DNA from: Patiria miniata | Taxonomy: Eukaryota; Echinodermata; Asteroidea; Valvatida; Asterinidae | DNA: 64,000 nucleotides | Direction: 5' to 3' | Assembly (NCBI RefSeq): GCF_015706575.1 | Contig: NW_024037051.1 | Location: forward strand, 372,001-436,000 | Part shown: in pieces, positions 11,301-20,269 of the stretch | Numbering within the stretch: the first letter of the stretch is position 1 | How the letters are laid out: the number at the start of each line of letters is the position of its first letter | The notes under the pieces: model-generated | Database searches by the model: none | What the model saw: only the letters and a program-made list of their open reading frames with translations | Told to the model about the DNA's origin: nothing | Made by a program: the position numbers and the translations under genes

Positions 11301-14300
11301 ACTGCGAGTAGAGTGGGTAAAGTTGGTTAAGGTACGCGATGGAGGAACGAGAAGTGCAGAGTTTGAACCTGCGCACATCCCATGATAGTACCTGTAGAGA
11401 AGTCTCAAAGACATAGCTAAGGCGTCTAATAGTGAGAGATCCAAAGGAAGCCGTCAAACCCTGTCCCAATATGTAATATTACTCGAAAAACAAAACTTAC
11501 AGGGAAGTGTTCTGGTTTGGCGCCGTAACTGTTATGCCTGGCGCCGAGTTCTTTTAACGTAGGAACAATGTCCTTAAGATCGTCGAGACTGGCAACCAGA
11601 ATTCCAATCGTCTCCATGACCCCCTTGCCATGGGCTCGCAGGTCCGGGTTCTGCCTCAGCTTGTCCGGCGGTAGGTTCAGCTTGCCAAAGGGAAAGAGTT
11701 TCTGAATGGAAGGATTCTTCTCCAAAAGTCTTTCATAATGAATACGAAAAAAAAAAAACACTTCGACATTAAGGAATTTCATCGTGGAATTCGTGATGCA
11801 TAGATTATCCAAACCAATACTCAAAGATTTTAAATAAGAACGTTTGTACGAACAATTTTCATTAATGTCCTTCTGATTTATAGATCACTGTCAACCCTCT
11901 GTCAACTAGGAGGCTTAAAAAACATTGTCACCTGGCAAAAAGGACTGCTCCCAGGTTAACTGCGTCTTTTTCCATGATCTTCCAGCTAGCCTGGACCAGG
12001 CGCTTGTTTTTGGAAGAAATCGGCCCCTCATCTTCGCTACTGCCGCTCCTGTTCAATTAATTTTGGCGAAAACAAAATCACTTTTAGTATTTGATTTAGC
12101 TTGAAACACAATTAAGGCGGCACACACATTCATGCCAATTTCTGTCGTCAGTGAGTGTAGTTTTGAGTACCCGGTTTGGGTCAACTTTGAAACTCGGCCG
12201 GCTGTCCTCGGTTTGGCTGTATTTATTTCATCTGAACTCAGTATGTGTAAGAACTATTTCATAAGCAGTAAGCCAAACCGGTTGACAATGGACCGATCCA
12301 GTAAGCCCCACCCACTGCGCACGTGGGCAAATTAACACGTGCTCCTCTCCAATGCCACGCTGCATTTTCCTGCCGCGCGCATCATACGCGCGTGCACGCA
12401 TGTCGAACTTTTGTGCACGCACATCGGACATAAATCAAGGTTGTGATTGGTCAGAACACCATGGGGCGGTGCTTACTGGATCGGTCCAATGGGAAAACCA
12501 AGAACTGTCTGACAATGCATACAGGTCAGCGACAAATTAAGGGAACTAACTATACAGGGTGTGCATCAGAACCGGGTACCCGAGCACCCGACCGCTGATG
12601 TCAGGAACCGGTTCCAGATTATGGGATCGGGTACCCGTAACCAACTTTACAAATAGCTTAGTAACTTCTAAGACAGTGAAAAGAAAAGTTGTAAATGCCA
12701 TTTGTGAGGAATTTTCAAAATGAAAATCAGGCCATCTGGAAAACCAAAACAGATTTTACGTTTATGTGCATTTTAACGGGCAACAGATAACGCTGGTGAA
12801 AGTTGCAGTTTTCACCGTAAAGCTAAGCCCATCGGAGAACTTCCGGGATTTGAATTTTGGGGTTGGGTCTCTTTCACGGGAACCCCGGTACCCGTGTTTT
12901 ACTTCAATAGGGTGCCCGGTTCCTGTACTACCCGTTAATGCATACCCTGGCCGGCGGGCGCGTTTCCTGGGAAAAAAATAGCTCAAGGAGATTTAGAGAC
13001 GGCAAAGGCTTACCATCGGCCTAATTATTGACGGCAATTAAATTGTGCATGTGAAATATTTTCTCATTTTGTTAAGATCCAAAGTTTGAACCTTTGGCAC
13101 CTATTAATCCGGATATTGTAAGCTATAACGGTTTTGTTGATCATCAGTCACCAACTTTGAGTCGACTCTCACCCTTATATCGACTTCATGGTTCCAATGT
13201 TTACTCGACTATTATGGAGACCAGGGGACAATTTCATTGAACTGCGAAAAAGAAGATGCTGATTAGCAAATTTAGAAATGCTAACTTAGAGCCAGTCAAA
13301 CGCAATACACATCTGTGGCTTTTTGCATGGTAACCTAGTTGTGCTAAGCAAAATCACAATCTGTTCTTAGCAAATTTCTGTGCCGAGGAAGAGCCACTGA
13401 AAATTGGCCTCTGAGTGGTTCCTGAGGTCATACCTCATTGTTTTGCTCATGGACGTAGCCACCATCTTCATCAGGTTCTGCCAAGCCTCTTGAGCCTCAG
13501 GGGTAAACAGCTTGGGCGGCAGACCGTTCTTCAGGGAATGCATGAGCGCCTCCACCAGTGCCTTCAGTTCGAAAGAGAATATCCCCGATGGTTAGTCAAA
13601 ATGAACGGTCTTCTGGATAGACTTTTGTTTTGCGGCATCTTTATTTACAATAAAAACACAACCACACCCAAAAAAATCAAGGTGGAGGTCAAGTCATCTC
13701 ATGTTACTCACGAGTCATTAACAAAAAAACTGAGACAAATGTATCATTTTGTCATTGTTCAACCCCTGTTACTTGTGACCCAACTTGCGATTGAACTGTG
13801 ATTTGATTTGTGATGGACGCGACTAAATCTGCAAAAAGTGATAGATTACTCAATTATCTGTATAAACTATATGTTAACGAATGATGTTTTAGGTACCAAA
13901 ACGATATGTCAAGTATGAAAATATTAGCATATACATCTCTAAATTCTAAAGAGTGAAATTAGGGACTAGACGTTTTAGAATGAAAATCACTCTCATTTTC
14001 GATTGAAATAGTCTGAAAAAGAACCACTTTAGTTGAAGCTCGAGTGAAAACTCGATCTTTACGATTGAACAAATTTCATTCTAAAACGCCTAGTCCCTAG
14101 TTTCCGACTGTAGGAGTGAATCTTCAATAATAAACGTAACAAGTCCAAGACTCTTACCGGAAAGTGCTCGGGTTTGGCCCCGTACATCTGGTGTCTGGCT
14201 CCAAGGTCTTCCAAGATGGTAGCGATGATGTCTGGGTCATCCAGACCCATGACCACCGCACCGATGGTACTCATGACTCGCTGTCCGTGGGATCTCAGAT

Positions 14301-16492
14301 CCTTGTTTCGTTTCAGCTTCTCCGCTGACAGGTTGAGCTTACCGAAGGTGAAGAGGTTCTGAATGGGAGGGCTCTTTTCCAACAATCTGATAACAAAAAT
14401 TTTAGGACATCACTGTAAACCTTTTAAAAAGAAGGTTTTTTGCCAAGAAGATGACACAGTATATAAGCTGATAAGGTGTAGGGTTGACCAGCTGCCTATA
14501 GAACATCAGGACTTCGGACACTTTCGCAGCAGTCCTTTAGGTTTTACTTATCGGTATCCAAGTGTATGATTGACCTAAGTAAAGACCCAGCATTAAGCTC
14601 CTCTGTAACTGAAGTGTGCTTACCTTACAAAGAGGGCTGCACCCAAGTTGACCATGTCTTTCTGTATGACCTTCCAGCACTCACGAACGAGCCGTTTGTC
14701 TCTTTGAGACATCGGTCCAACATCAGCATCATCGCTCCTGCAGTAAGCAAGATTAACAATTAGCGATATTTCCAATAACCAATTTTCACAAGTCCTCAAA
14801 TTCAAACCTTGAAGAGTTCAGCTTATCCGACTTAGCAGCAGGTACATTGCAGGCAACTGGTGGAATGGCAAAGGGTGGAAAATATTTCAGGCTATCGCGA
14901 TCTTCCGTTTGAATAGTCTATGACGTGCTCATTTCAATATGGAAATTAAAAAAGTGCAAGAAAATAGGTGAAATAAGACTCACGTACTCTGACTTGGGAA
15001 CTCCAAGGGGCAATAACATTCCTTTAATCGAACAACATGAAATGTGGTTTATGACGAATACGTCACTTTTCTGTCACTGGAAGTGTATTTTGCATTCCAA
15101 CAACAAGACGGTAACCTTTTGTGTATACACCATAGAATGTTAAATCGTGAACACGCTTACTCCGGCGTTATTGAGAAGTTTGCATTTTTTTGCAAACCAT
15201 TAAAGACAAACACAAAAATAATGTTTGAATGGAGGCAAGTCAAGCCACAGGCTGCACAAATGAACTGTAACAAAGGCATTCCTTCGCTTTTGTATTGTTC
15301 ATCTTGCGTTACTATACTTTGAATTGGACAGCTGTGAATTGACGTGCGATTAATTGTGAGCGGACATGTAATGTACTTAATGATCCATCGCAAGTACTCG
15401 ACTTCAACACTGTTGTCTTTTTGATAGGTTCTATAGTTATTATACCTCATCGCTTCACTCATGAGTTCTGCAACCACTTTCAAGGCATTCTCCCAGGCTC
15501 CTTGCACCTCTGCAGTGAACACCTTCGGCGGTAGACCATCCTTCAGGGTAAAGATTAAGGCTTCCGCAAGAGGCTGACAAAATAAACAAGTGATTGTTGG
15601 AACTCGCACATACTTTTAAATTGGGAATCATACCCGAGAAACAGTTGGATGTAAATGAAAATGAGACTCATAGTTGTGCCAGAAAAATGTGGACCAAAAT
15701 CTTCCACTTCGCGAGTTCTGCAACATTTTACAAGTACTCATTGAATGTGTTCTTGGGAAAAAAGGGGGCATTTCAATGAGTTCGTCATAAGCATTGATGA
15801 TTTGATATGCATTCATGATTTCGCACGTTGATTTTTTGACAGCCTTAAAAAAGACAATAAGCATTGGGAAAAGCTTCAGCGACGAATCTGAGATGATTAA
15901 TAGCATACATTTTCAGGGTAAGATGTCGTTACCGGTCTTTTTAATGTATTTGAATATTTTTTTTGGGGGGGGGGGAAGAGTAACCTCACTTAATTTATTT
16001 CGCAAATAGACTAATTGATCGGCATTACCACGCTAATGCCACGTGTTCGCCTCACATCACACGTGTTCTTAACATGATTTGAAGGCGCGTGTAGCCTAGT
16101 TGGAAAAACCCTATTGGTCGAGGAGCTGTGAGTGCGCGCGTATCGCCTGCCAATATTAGCGTCGTGCCCCTCAGTAATGGCTTCTCATTTTAGTCGTTGG
16201 AGAAGTCTGAAGGTGTCCAAGGATGTTTCTTTATTGATGGTTGTTAGTCTCAGTGTATGGTACCTTAAAGTGTTCCGGTTTGGTGCCATAAGCATTGTGC
16301 CTCGCTCCGAGATCTTTCAGGAAAGGTACCAGTTTTCCCGGGTTGTCCAGCGTCTCCACTGCCGTGCCAATCGTCTCCATGACATTCTTGCCGTGGGCAC
16401 GCAGGTCCGCGTTGTCCTTTAGTTTCTCGGGGGACAAGTTGAGCTTGCCGAATGGGAAGAGGTTCTTGATGGCAGGGTTTTTCTCAAGAAGC
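5187..16492 (-). CDS. Polymeric (multi-domain) globin gene, 5' end not found; 17 exons, six globin modules
   Basis: The gene encodes a chain of globin domains expected to bind haem and O2 (family knowledge). Reading right to left there is one domain lacking its first exon (D1) and five complete domains (D2-D6), the last ending in a stop at 5187-5189. Each full domain uses three exons: an A-helix exon (38-45 residues), an exon of exactly 229 bp spanning roughly the C to F/G helices, and a 128 bp G-H exon. Introns fall at B12.2 (phase 2) and G7.0 (phase 0), the classical globin positions. A third phase-2 intron joins domains, so each module is symmetric and can be duplicated without a frame change. 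All modules keep the CD1 Phe (LFPFGKL type), the E7 His (DLRAHGK type) and the F8 His (GARHxxYG). The GxxHxxxG spacing resembles neuroglobin. Linkers are short, acidic and Ser-rich. Nearest known relatives are the multi-domain globins of echinoderms. The last exon is one base short. Confidence 0.93.
5671..6106. mobile_element. Mariner-type MITE with long inverted repeats, in the last globin intron
   Basis: The ends are TACAGGGCGAGTCAAAAAAG and, inverted, TACAGGGTGAGTAAAAAAAA. The two arms pair for about 170 bp each, making the element almost one large palindrome. TA flanks the CAGGG ends, as expected of Tc1/mariner insertions. A nested hairpin (ACACAATCCC/GGGATTGTGT) lies near 5833-5862. There is no transposase, so it is non-autonomous. 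It shares its first ~20 bp with the element at 24198-25432. Confidence 0.8.
6515..6743 (-). CDS. Globin D6, middle exon (C-F helices)
   Basis: A 229 bp exon with an ATGTCCAAG acceptor and a GTAGAA donor. It encodes FLDRNPSIRELFPFGKSSVP, with E7 His in DLRAHGKGVM and F8 His in GTRHNVYG, ending EHFQ. The CD corner (KSSVPPQML) differs from the K(L)NLPPEKL pattern of other domains. Confidence 0.93.
6848..7015. repeat. 42 bp minisatellite (8 half-units of 21 bp) of TGTCAnnnTGACA palindromes
   Basis: Four 42 bp units begin at 6848, 6890, 6932 and 6974 inside the D6 A-to-middle intron. Each unit has two 13 bp dyads, TGTCAAAATGACA and TGTCATAATGACA, set 21 bp apart. The first dyad in the array has one change (GGTCAAAATGACA). 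The minus-strand open frame through it is a by-product of the 21 bp period. Confidence 0.9.
7231..7353 (-). CDS. Globin D6, A-helix exon with linker
   Basis: A 123 bp exon with an ATACAACAG acceptor and a GTTGGT donor. The linker LDENGNSEEGLIS precedes LRDKRLVQKSWKVMQKDSVN and LGAALFAR. Confidence 0.92.
7668..7795 (-). CDS. Globin D5, G-H exon
   Basis: A 128 bp exon with a TTTTCATTGCAG acceptor and a GTAGTA donor. It encodes AVVEALMYSLKQGLSPNVFT and SETQEAWRNILKVVDVTM, ending in a split codon. Confidence 0.93.
7934..7996. repeat. Short 21 bp tandem array in the D5 middle-to-G intron
   Basis: Three steps at 7934, 7955 and 7976 share GTGTMANNNTGACC followed by an A-rich spacer. The period and core match the array at 6848-7015. 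Confidence 0.65.
8065..8293 (-). CDS. Globin D5, middle exon (C-F helices)
   Basis: A 229 bp exon with a TTTTCTAAAAG acceptor and a GTAAGT donor. It encodes LLEKNPSVQNLFSFGKLNLP, with E7 His in DLRAHGKGVM and F8 His in GARHKIYG, ending EHFP. Its E-helix core is nearly identical in nucleotides to that of D6. Confidence 0.95.
8655..8789 (-). CDS. Globin D5, A-helix exon with the longest linker
   Basis: A 135 bp exon with a TTCCTTTGCAG acceptor and a GTAAAG donor. The linker SDESGVSEEESTASPIS is the longest and most acidic in the window. It is followed by PKDKQLVQNSWKFVQKDLVN and LGAVMFVR. Confidence 0.93.
9371..9498 (-). CDS. Globin D4, G-H exon
   Basis: A 128 bp exon with a GGGGTTTCAG acceptor and a GTATGC donor. 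It encodes AIVEAFMYSLKKGLSPKIFT and PDVQEAWRNILSVVAVTM, ending in a split codon. Confidence 0.93.
9859..10087 (-). CDS. Globin D4, middle exon (C-F helices)
   Basis: A 229 bp exon with a GTCATTCAG acceptor and a GTAGGA donor. It encodes LLEKNPGIRKTFSFGKLSLP, with E7 His in DLRAHGKGVM and F8 His in GARHKTYG, ending AHFP. METIG of most domains is MLTFG here. Confidence 0.93.
10300..10576 (-). mobile_element. tRNA-derived SINE, sense to the globin gene
   Basis: On the minus strand the head has an A-box-like GGTGGCGCAGTGACGG and a B box GGGTTCGATTCC about 60 bases on. A body follows with GGGTTTTC and TCCTCCTACC segments that recall vertebrate V-SINE/Deu-type bodies. A CA-rich tail trails off below 10310. 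It sits in the D4 A-to-middle intron. Exact ends are uncertain. Confidence 0.7.
10666..10785 (-). CDS. Globin D4, A-helix exon with linker
   Basis: A 120 bp exon with a TTCCTTCGCAG acceptor and a GTTGGT donor. The linker SHSNGASDVTIS precedes PKDKQLAQGSWKFIQKDLVN and LGASMFVR. Confidence 0.92.
11052..11179 (-). CDS. Globin D3, G-H exon
   Basis: A 128 bp exon with a TTTGGTTTCAG acceptor and a GTAACC donor. It encodes ALVEAFMFSMKTRVSAEVFT and AEVQEAWRNVLKVVDVTM, ending in a split codon. KTRVSAEVF replaces the usual K(D/N/Q)GL(P/S)P(K/N)(V/L)F. Confidence 0.92.
11190..11490 (-). other. D3 intron segment with a possible tRNA-derived B box
   Basis: GCAGGTTCAAACTC on the minus strand near 11359-11374 resembles a pol III B box. 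An A box is only weakly suggested upstream (TTAGCTATGTCTTTGAG). This may be an old SINE or chance. Confidence 0.3.
11501..11729 (-). CDS. Globin D3, middle exon (C-F helices)
   Basis: A 229 bp exon with a CATTATGAAAG acceptor and a GTAAGT donor. It encodes LLEKNPSIQKLFPFGKLNLP, with E7 His in DLRAHGKGVM and F8 His in GARHNSYG, ending EHFP. Confidence 0.93.
11932..12048 (-). CDS. Globin D3, A-helix exon with linker
   Basis: A 117 bp exon with an ATTGAACAG acceptor and a GTGACA donor. The linker is SGSSEDEGPIS, then SKNKRLVQASWKIMEKDAVN and LGAVLFAR. It is phase 2 at both ends. Confidence 0.92.
12290..12487. mobile_element. 198 bp inverted-repeat element (MITE) in the D2-D3 intron
   Basis: GGACCGATCCAGTAAGC at the left end is repeated inverted at the right end, followed by GC-rich CCCC/GGGG blocks. 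The centre is rich in CGCG and GTGCACGC motifs. There is no coding capacity. The superfamily is not assigned because no clear target duplication is visible. Confidence 0.7.
12555..12949. mobile_element. 395 bp inverted-repeat element with CAGGGT ends
   Basis: The left end CAGGGTGTGCAT and the right end ATGCATACCCTG pair, and AACCGGG and GGGTRCCCG blocks inside also pair. CAGGG ends are compatible with hAT or mariner-like families. No 8 bp duplication is seen at the flanks. Non-coding. Confidence 0.55.
13434..13561 (-). CDS. Globin D2, G-H exon
   Basis: A 128 bp exon with a TTCGAACTGAAG acceptor (weak pyrimidine tract) and a GTATGA donor. It encodes ALVEALMHSLKNGLPPKLFT, then PEAQEAWQNLMKMVATSM, ending in a split codon. 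Confidence 0.92.
13955..14104. mobile_element. 150 bp fold-back element in the D2 intron
   Basis: GGGACTAGACGTTTTAGAAT near 13961-13980 pairs with its near-perfect complement at 14077-14097. A smaller nested dyad around CTCGAGTGAAAACTCGA lies in the middle. Short, non-coding and MITE-like. Confidence 0.7.
14158..14386 (-). CDS. Globin D2, middle exon (C-F helices)
   Basis: A 229 bp exon with a GTTATCAG acceptor and a GTAAGA donor. It encodes LLEKSPPIQNLFTFGKLNL, with E7 His in DLRSHGQRVM and F8 His in GARHQMYG, ending EHFP. It is the most divergent middle exon in the E helix (Ser-His-Gly-Gln). Confidence 0.93.
14624..14737 (-). CDS. Globin D2, A-helix exon with linker
   Basis: A 114 bp exon, acceptor CTTACTGCAG and donor GTAAGC, phase 2 at both ends. 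It carries the interdomain linker SDDADVGPMSQ followed by the A/B helix sequence RDKRLVRECWKVIQKDMVNL and GAALFVR. The Trp is the conserved A-helix aromatic. Confidence 0.92.
15446..15573 (-). CDS. Globin D1, G-H exon
   Basis: A 128 bp exon with a TTTTGTCAG acceptor and a GTATAA donor. It encodes PLAEALIFTLKDGLPPKVFT, then AEVQGAWENALKVVAELM and ends in a split Arg/Ser codon (AG|). It enters in phase 0 and leaves in phase 2, as do the other G-H exons. Confidence 0.93.
16264..16492 (-). CDS. Globin D1, middle exon (C-F helices)
   Basis: This 229 bp exon has an AG acceptor just upstream (TATTCAAAG) and a GTACCA donor. It begins with the last base of a split Arg codon, then LLKKNPAIKNLFPFGKL. 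E7 His lies in DLRAHGKNVM and F8 His in GARHNAYG. It ends at EHFK rather than the EHFP found in four of the other domains. It is the first recognisable globin exon in the window, and its A-helix partner is not found upstream. Confidence 0.93.
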
Positions 16493-18821
16493 CTTTGAAT
16501 AAAACAGGGACAGAACTTGTCGTTTAAATTGATGGTGTTGGTGCAGGAATCCAGGGAGGTAGGAAAAGGAAAATCGTAAAGGAATCCTGTAGGATTCTTA
16601 TAGTTTGTTTACATCTTCTACAGGTTCCTATAGGATCCGAAGAGATGTGACATTTGCACAATTATTTAGGACCACTTGAGGATTTAATAACACTCGACAG
16701 AACAACCTACGGGAAACGTATATGATCCTTGGAATTTTTCTAGAACGATTCGTCGAAGAATTGGCATCTTGTATGACACGAACAGTAGGCTAATAAATAT
16801 AATGGATATCATGCCTACCCTAATTTTCATTTCTTGTTTTGTTAATGGGATCGCCAACCAGAAGGTCACAGGCCACTCAAGATAGCGGCAACGAAAAACA
16901 AACAAAGGATGCGATTTTTTTTTAGGAAAAATGTGTTTTTAGAGCACATTTTGGATGCACACGTCGTGCAGTTGAAGCAGCGGGTCAAAACTTTGAAGTG
17001 ATTGAAGTGTCTGGAAGACAGCGATGCGTTATACGCATGACATCGACAACCATGACAACGCATGAGCCGGCCAATGATAGTGCAATACGTCATAATGAAT
17101 ATTTATTTTCTCATGAATATTTAGTTTATTTCAATGGATACTTCAAATACGTCCAAAGATTGATCATTGCAATAGCGATCGTGCGCGGCCTAGCGGTTAA
17201 AAGTCTCGTGTTTCAAGCAAGAGTCCGAGGTTCCAATCTCGATGAAGTAAGTGACTGATTAATAAATCAGAATAAAGGAAAGGAGAGGATGAGAGTAGAG
17301 GAGGGAAAAGTGGAGGAAATAGCCATAAAAGATGCAACTTTTGGCATTTGAAAATTAATTGAAAAAAGTGGTGATCCAGTACGGAAATTTTGTTTCAATA
17401 CTGAGTGCTGAAAACCTAAAAATCAATGTTGACTGGCCTAATAAAAAAAGAATTTTGGACTGAGATTGAGAAACAAATTTTCCATTGGTCAGAAAATATC
17501 CACCCCCCCCCCCACCTATACTATGTGCACGACCACAAAAGTAGCGTCGAGATCAGATGGGTCTAACTGTTACTTGTGTTACATTGTTTCCCACACAAAA
17601 AAATTAACCTGAAAGAATCAGTTTCACTTTCAGCGCATCAATGATCAAACCAATGTTGTTTATTGTGGCGAATGAACTACGGTCGTCTACGCATTACGTT
17701 ACCTTGTTCTTATCTTGTTGTAACTGGTCGATTTTTGCTCTCTCCCGCCTAATCAGCCCTTTCTCTCTGGCGGTAGAACTAAGGTGGCATCTGCAGTCTG
17801 TCTGTCCAATTTCTGTCGCCATTTTTTTCGTTCAGCTCACCGAAATGTCAAAAGGCAAACTCTGTTGTGTTATTGGGTCAGTGAACAGCGCCCTCAATAA
17901 CACCTCCTGTAAGAACTTCACTCGCTATTTATAATTAAATAAAATTAAAGGAGGTCTCCTTTTGAAAAACGCGTTTACCACGAAATAATAAAAAAAAATT
18001 GAAAAGATTTGGGATGGGCCCTAACAAGGCTTCAGGTTTCCATTATAGTTAACTCCCACTGCACTCGGCACTCGTTTTCTTTCCCTGCACAATATCTTTC
18101 GGGGGCCGGGGTACGGGGAGTTCGCTCGTCCCCCCCCCCCGGCGCGGCCCCGCCCTGCAAACAGGTGTCGTGAGTGTCGGGGGGGGGGGGGGGTGTCCAT
18201 GTTCAACGGTTGTTGACAATTGGAGGGGGAAAATCGTTACAAAGAATTCTCATTAGAAATAAACTCTCAACAAATGTTATACTCAACTAAATGCGATGAA
18301 ATTCTACTATCATTATAGTCAGCGAAATCATGGACGAGGGGACACCTCCCCCCCCCCCCGCCCCAGTTTTGTTTTAGCCCGCCCCGTAATGAGCCAATTG
18401 CTCTGAAATAAATTTTTAACAAATACAGGCAAACACAAGGTGACAACACACCATTCACATTTTAGGACGTAATAAAATCGAACTGAAAGGGAAAGTGCAT
18501 GCACCAATTGAAAACTACATTTACTGAGCTGGCGCTTTTTATTAAACAACACATTTCCATTCCCATCAGGTTGCCCTTTTAATTTTCATCACTTTTATTT
18601 AAGTGTGCCTGATAATGAGGTGCCAATTGTGGTTGACATTATTTTTGTTTGGCTAAGAAAAATCGGTGTGCGGGGTGGAGGTGGGCGGATGGAGGAGCCG
18701 GGCATTTTATGCCCGGCCTCAGTTATCCCTCTCCGGGATTTAAACCCCCCCCCCTTTCCCGCATAACACACGGCCAACGTCAACTTATCTTCAATTTAAG
18801 AGTGTTTCATGACCCTAGCAG
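16493..18821. other. Upstream of the first globin exon, no exon recognised
   Basis: I looked on the minus strand for the A-helix signature (SWK, then KDxVNLGA) that precedes every other domain and found none. The stretch contains G- and C-runs (17500s, 18131-18140, 18179-18192, 18348-18358) and a short inverted pair around 18190 and 18331 (GGTGTCC/GGACACC). No promoter can be defended. Confidence 0.5.
17188..17252 (+). other. tRNA-like segment, probably SINE head
   Basis: CGGCCTAGCGGTTAAAAG resembles an A box and D arm, and GAGGTTCCAATCTCG a degraded B box and T arm, about 35 bases apart. A purine-rich tail follows. It is not a credible functional tRNA because the arms do not pair well. Confidence 0.3.
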
Positions 18822-18968
18822 CCTGACCACTGTGGGTCTGCCACTGCCGGTGCCGAGAAGGCTTTCTTCGTTGCCTTGGATGGGGACGGGGAGAAAGCAA
18901 ACAACTACTACGCCGATATTCCCGCGCTCAAGACCAAAGCTGTGGCCAAGGAGAACTCGTACTATGAA
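18822..18968 (+). CDS. Orphan coding-like segment, candidate internal exon
   Basis: After a CCCTAGCAG acceptor, 49 codons read openly with protein-like composition: HCGSATAGAEKAFFVALDGD, then GEKANNYYADIPALKTKAVA and KENSYYE. It ends at a GTAGGA donor-like site. I do not recognise the family. The DGDGE stretch is not a complete EF-hand loop. No partner exon is identified nearby, and a hAT-like end starts 11 bases later. It could be a real exon of a plus-strand gene or a stranded pseudogene piece. Confidence 0.4.
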
Positions 18969-18978
18969 GTAGGACATA

Positions 18979-19697
18979 TCAGTGGCGTAAATCCATGCCG
19001 GAGAGTGTGGCGGATGGGGGATGACCATGCGGCAAAATCCTAAAATTGCCCGGTCGTGTGAATTCAAAATGGGATTTTTTTTGGGGGGGGGGTGACACGA
19101 TATTACATAGGGGTGCTGTTCACGATACAAAATACATGTAATGGAAACATACGTTTATACGTCCCTTAAACCGTAACCAGCCTTAATCTTCAAAAATCCC
19201 CCGGTTTTGGAGGATTTTGGAGGATTGAGGATGAATGGTGCTTGAGAAAAATTAGGATTTTGGAGAATTGAGGATGAATGGTGCTGAAGCAAATGAGGAT
19301 TGAGGATGAATGGTGTTTGAAGAAGATGAATATTGGAATATTGAGGAGTATTTAGGATGAATGCATTTTGAGAGGCAGGACTGTCTGACGTGTTGGGAAG
19401 GATAGAGGCGCTGGGTATCCTTCATTTAAACACAAGTGCAACATTTTGAAGTATTTTGGAAGAATGAGGATGGTTCCTAGCAAAAAGGGGGCCTAAGGGG
19501 GTTGTTAACCTTCAAAGCTGGGCATTCAACTTATTCTCCGTGGTTTCTTTTCAATACTGTTTTATTAATTTGGACAGTTGGGAAGATTTTTGGGTTTCTC
19601 ACCTTCAAAACGGGAGGGGGGCGGAACCAATTCCCCACCCCCGGTCAGAAAGTGTTGGGGATGGATCCGCCCATCCCCGCGGGATTTACGCCCATGA
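18979..19697. mobile_element. hAT-like non-autonomous element, degraded
   Basis: The left end CAGTGGCGTAAATCCATGCC is typical of hAT termini. An inverted relative (GGGATTTACGCCCATG) ends near 19697. GC-rich blocks next to both ends (GGCGGATGGGG, and CCGCCCATCCCC) also pair. Flanks AGGACATAT and AGGATATTA may be an imperfect target duplication. No transposase is present. Confidence 0.45.
19207..19370. repeat. Degenerate GGATGAATGGTG minisatellite
   Basis: Three to four copies of a ~42-44 bp unit with core TTGAGGATGAATGGTG, plus looser copies. It is G/A-rich on the plus strand and lies inside the hAT-like element. Confidence 0.65.
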
Positions 19698-20269
19698 GGA
19701 TATTACGTTTCAGTGCCAAATTAAAGGGAATGTACAACATTTGCTTTTGCTGCAGGTTTCAGAAATAAATGGATTTGGAGGATTAGTATGTTATAGCAAA
19801 TATTGTTAAAATGACTTGTTTCACGATTTGGGCTTGTAGATGCTGGAAAAACCAAGACAACCAATCATGTTCTTGTAGTCGGGTTCCCTGACCCCACTTA
19901 AGATGAAACAGAGCAATGTATAACCTTTGCGGAATTGTAAGGTCAGAGAATCAGTCTAGCAGGCTTGTACCCCTTCACAGGTGTGTAATCAATTGCAAAG
20001 AAAACGCGGAATAACTAATTATGAAAAAATAAAAGCACTTTTTGAAAAAAAAAACAGTTTTCTCCAACGCTGGTCGGCCGACCAGTGTTGGAAAAATCCC
20101 ATTTTTTCTTGAAAATGACAGCACACTAGGAGCCACGATTTTACAGAATGTTTTAGACTGTCATTCCCTAACAATCCAGTAAGGTATTTCGTGATAATTC
20201 GATCATTTCGTTTTGTGATGTTTGCAAATGTTGTATCTTCCCTTTAAGTAAAACATTAGTAACAAATTA

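Noticed and set aside
11149-11469. 106- and 91-codon minus-strand frames next to the D3 G-H exon
   Set aside because: They are intron sequence running into the exon in the wrong phase and show no globin or other domain.
18873-18911. EF-hand loop in the orphan coding-like segment (LDGDGEKANNYYADI)
   Set aside because: The spacing of acidic residues and the required Glu/Asp at position 12 are not met.
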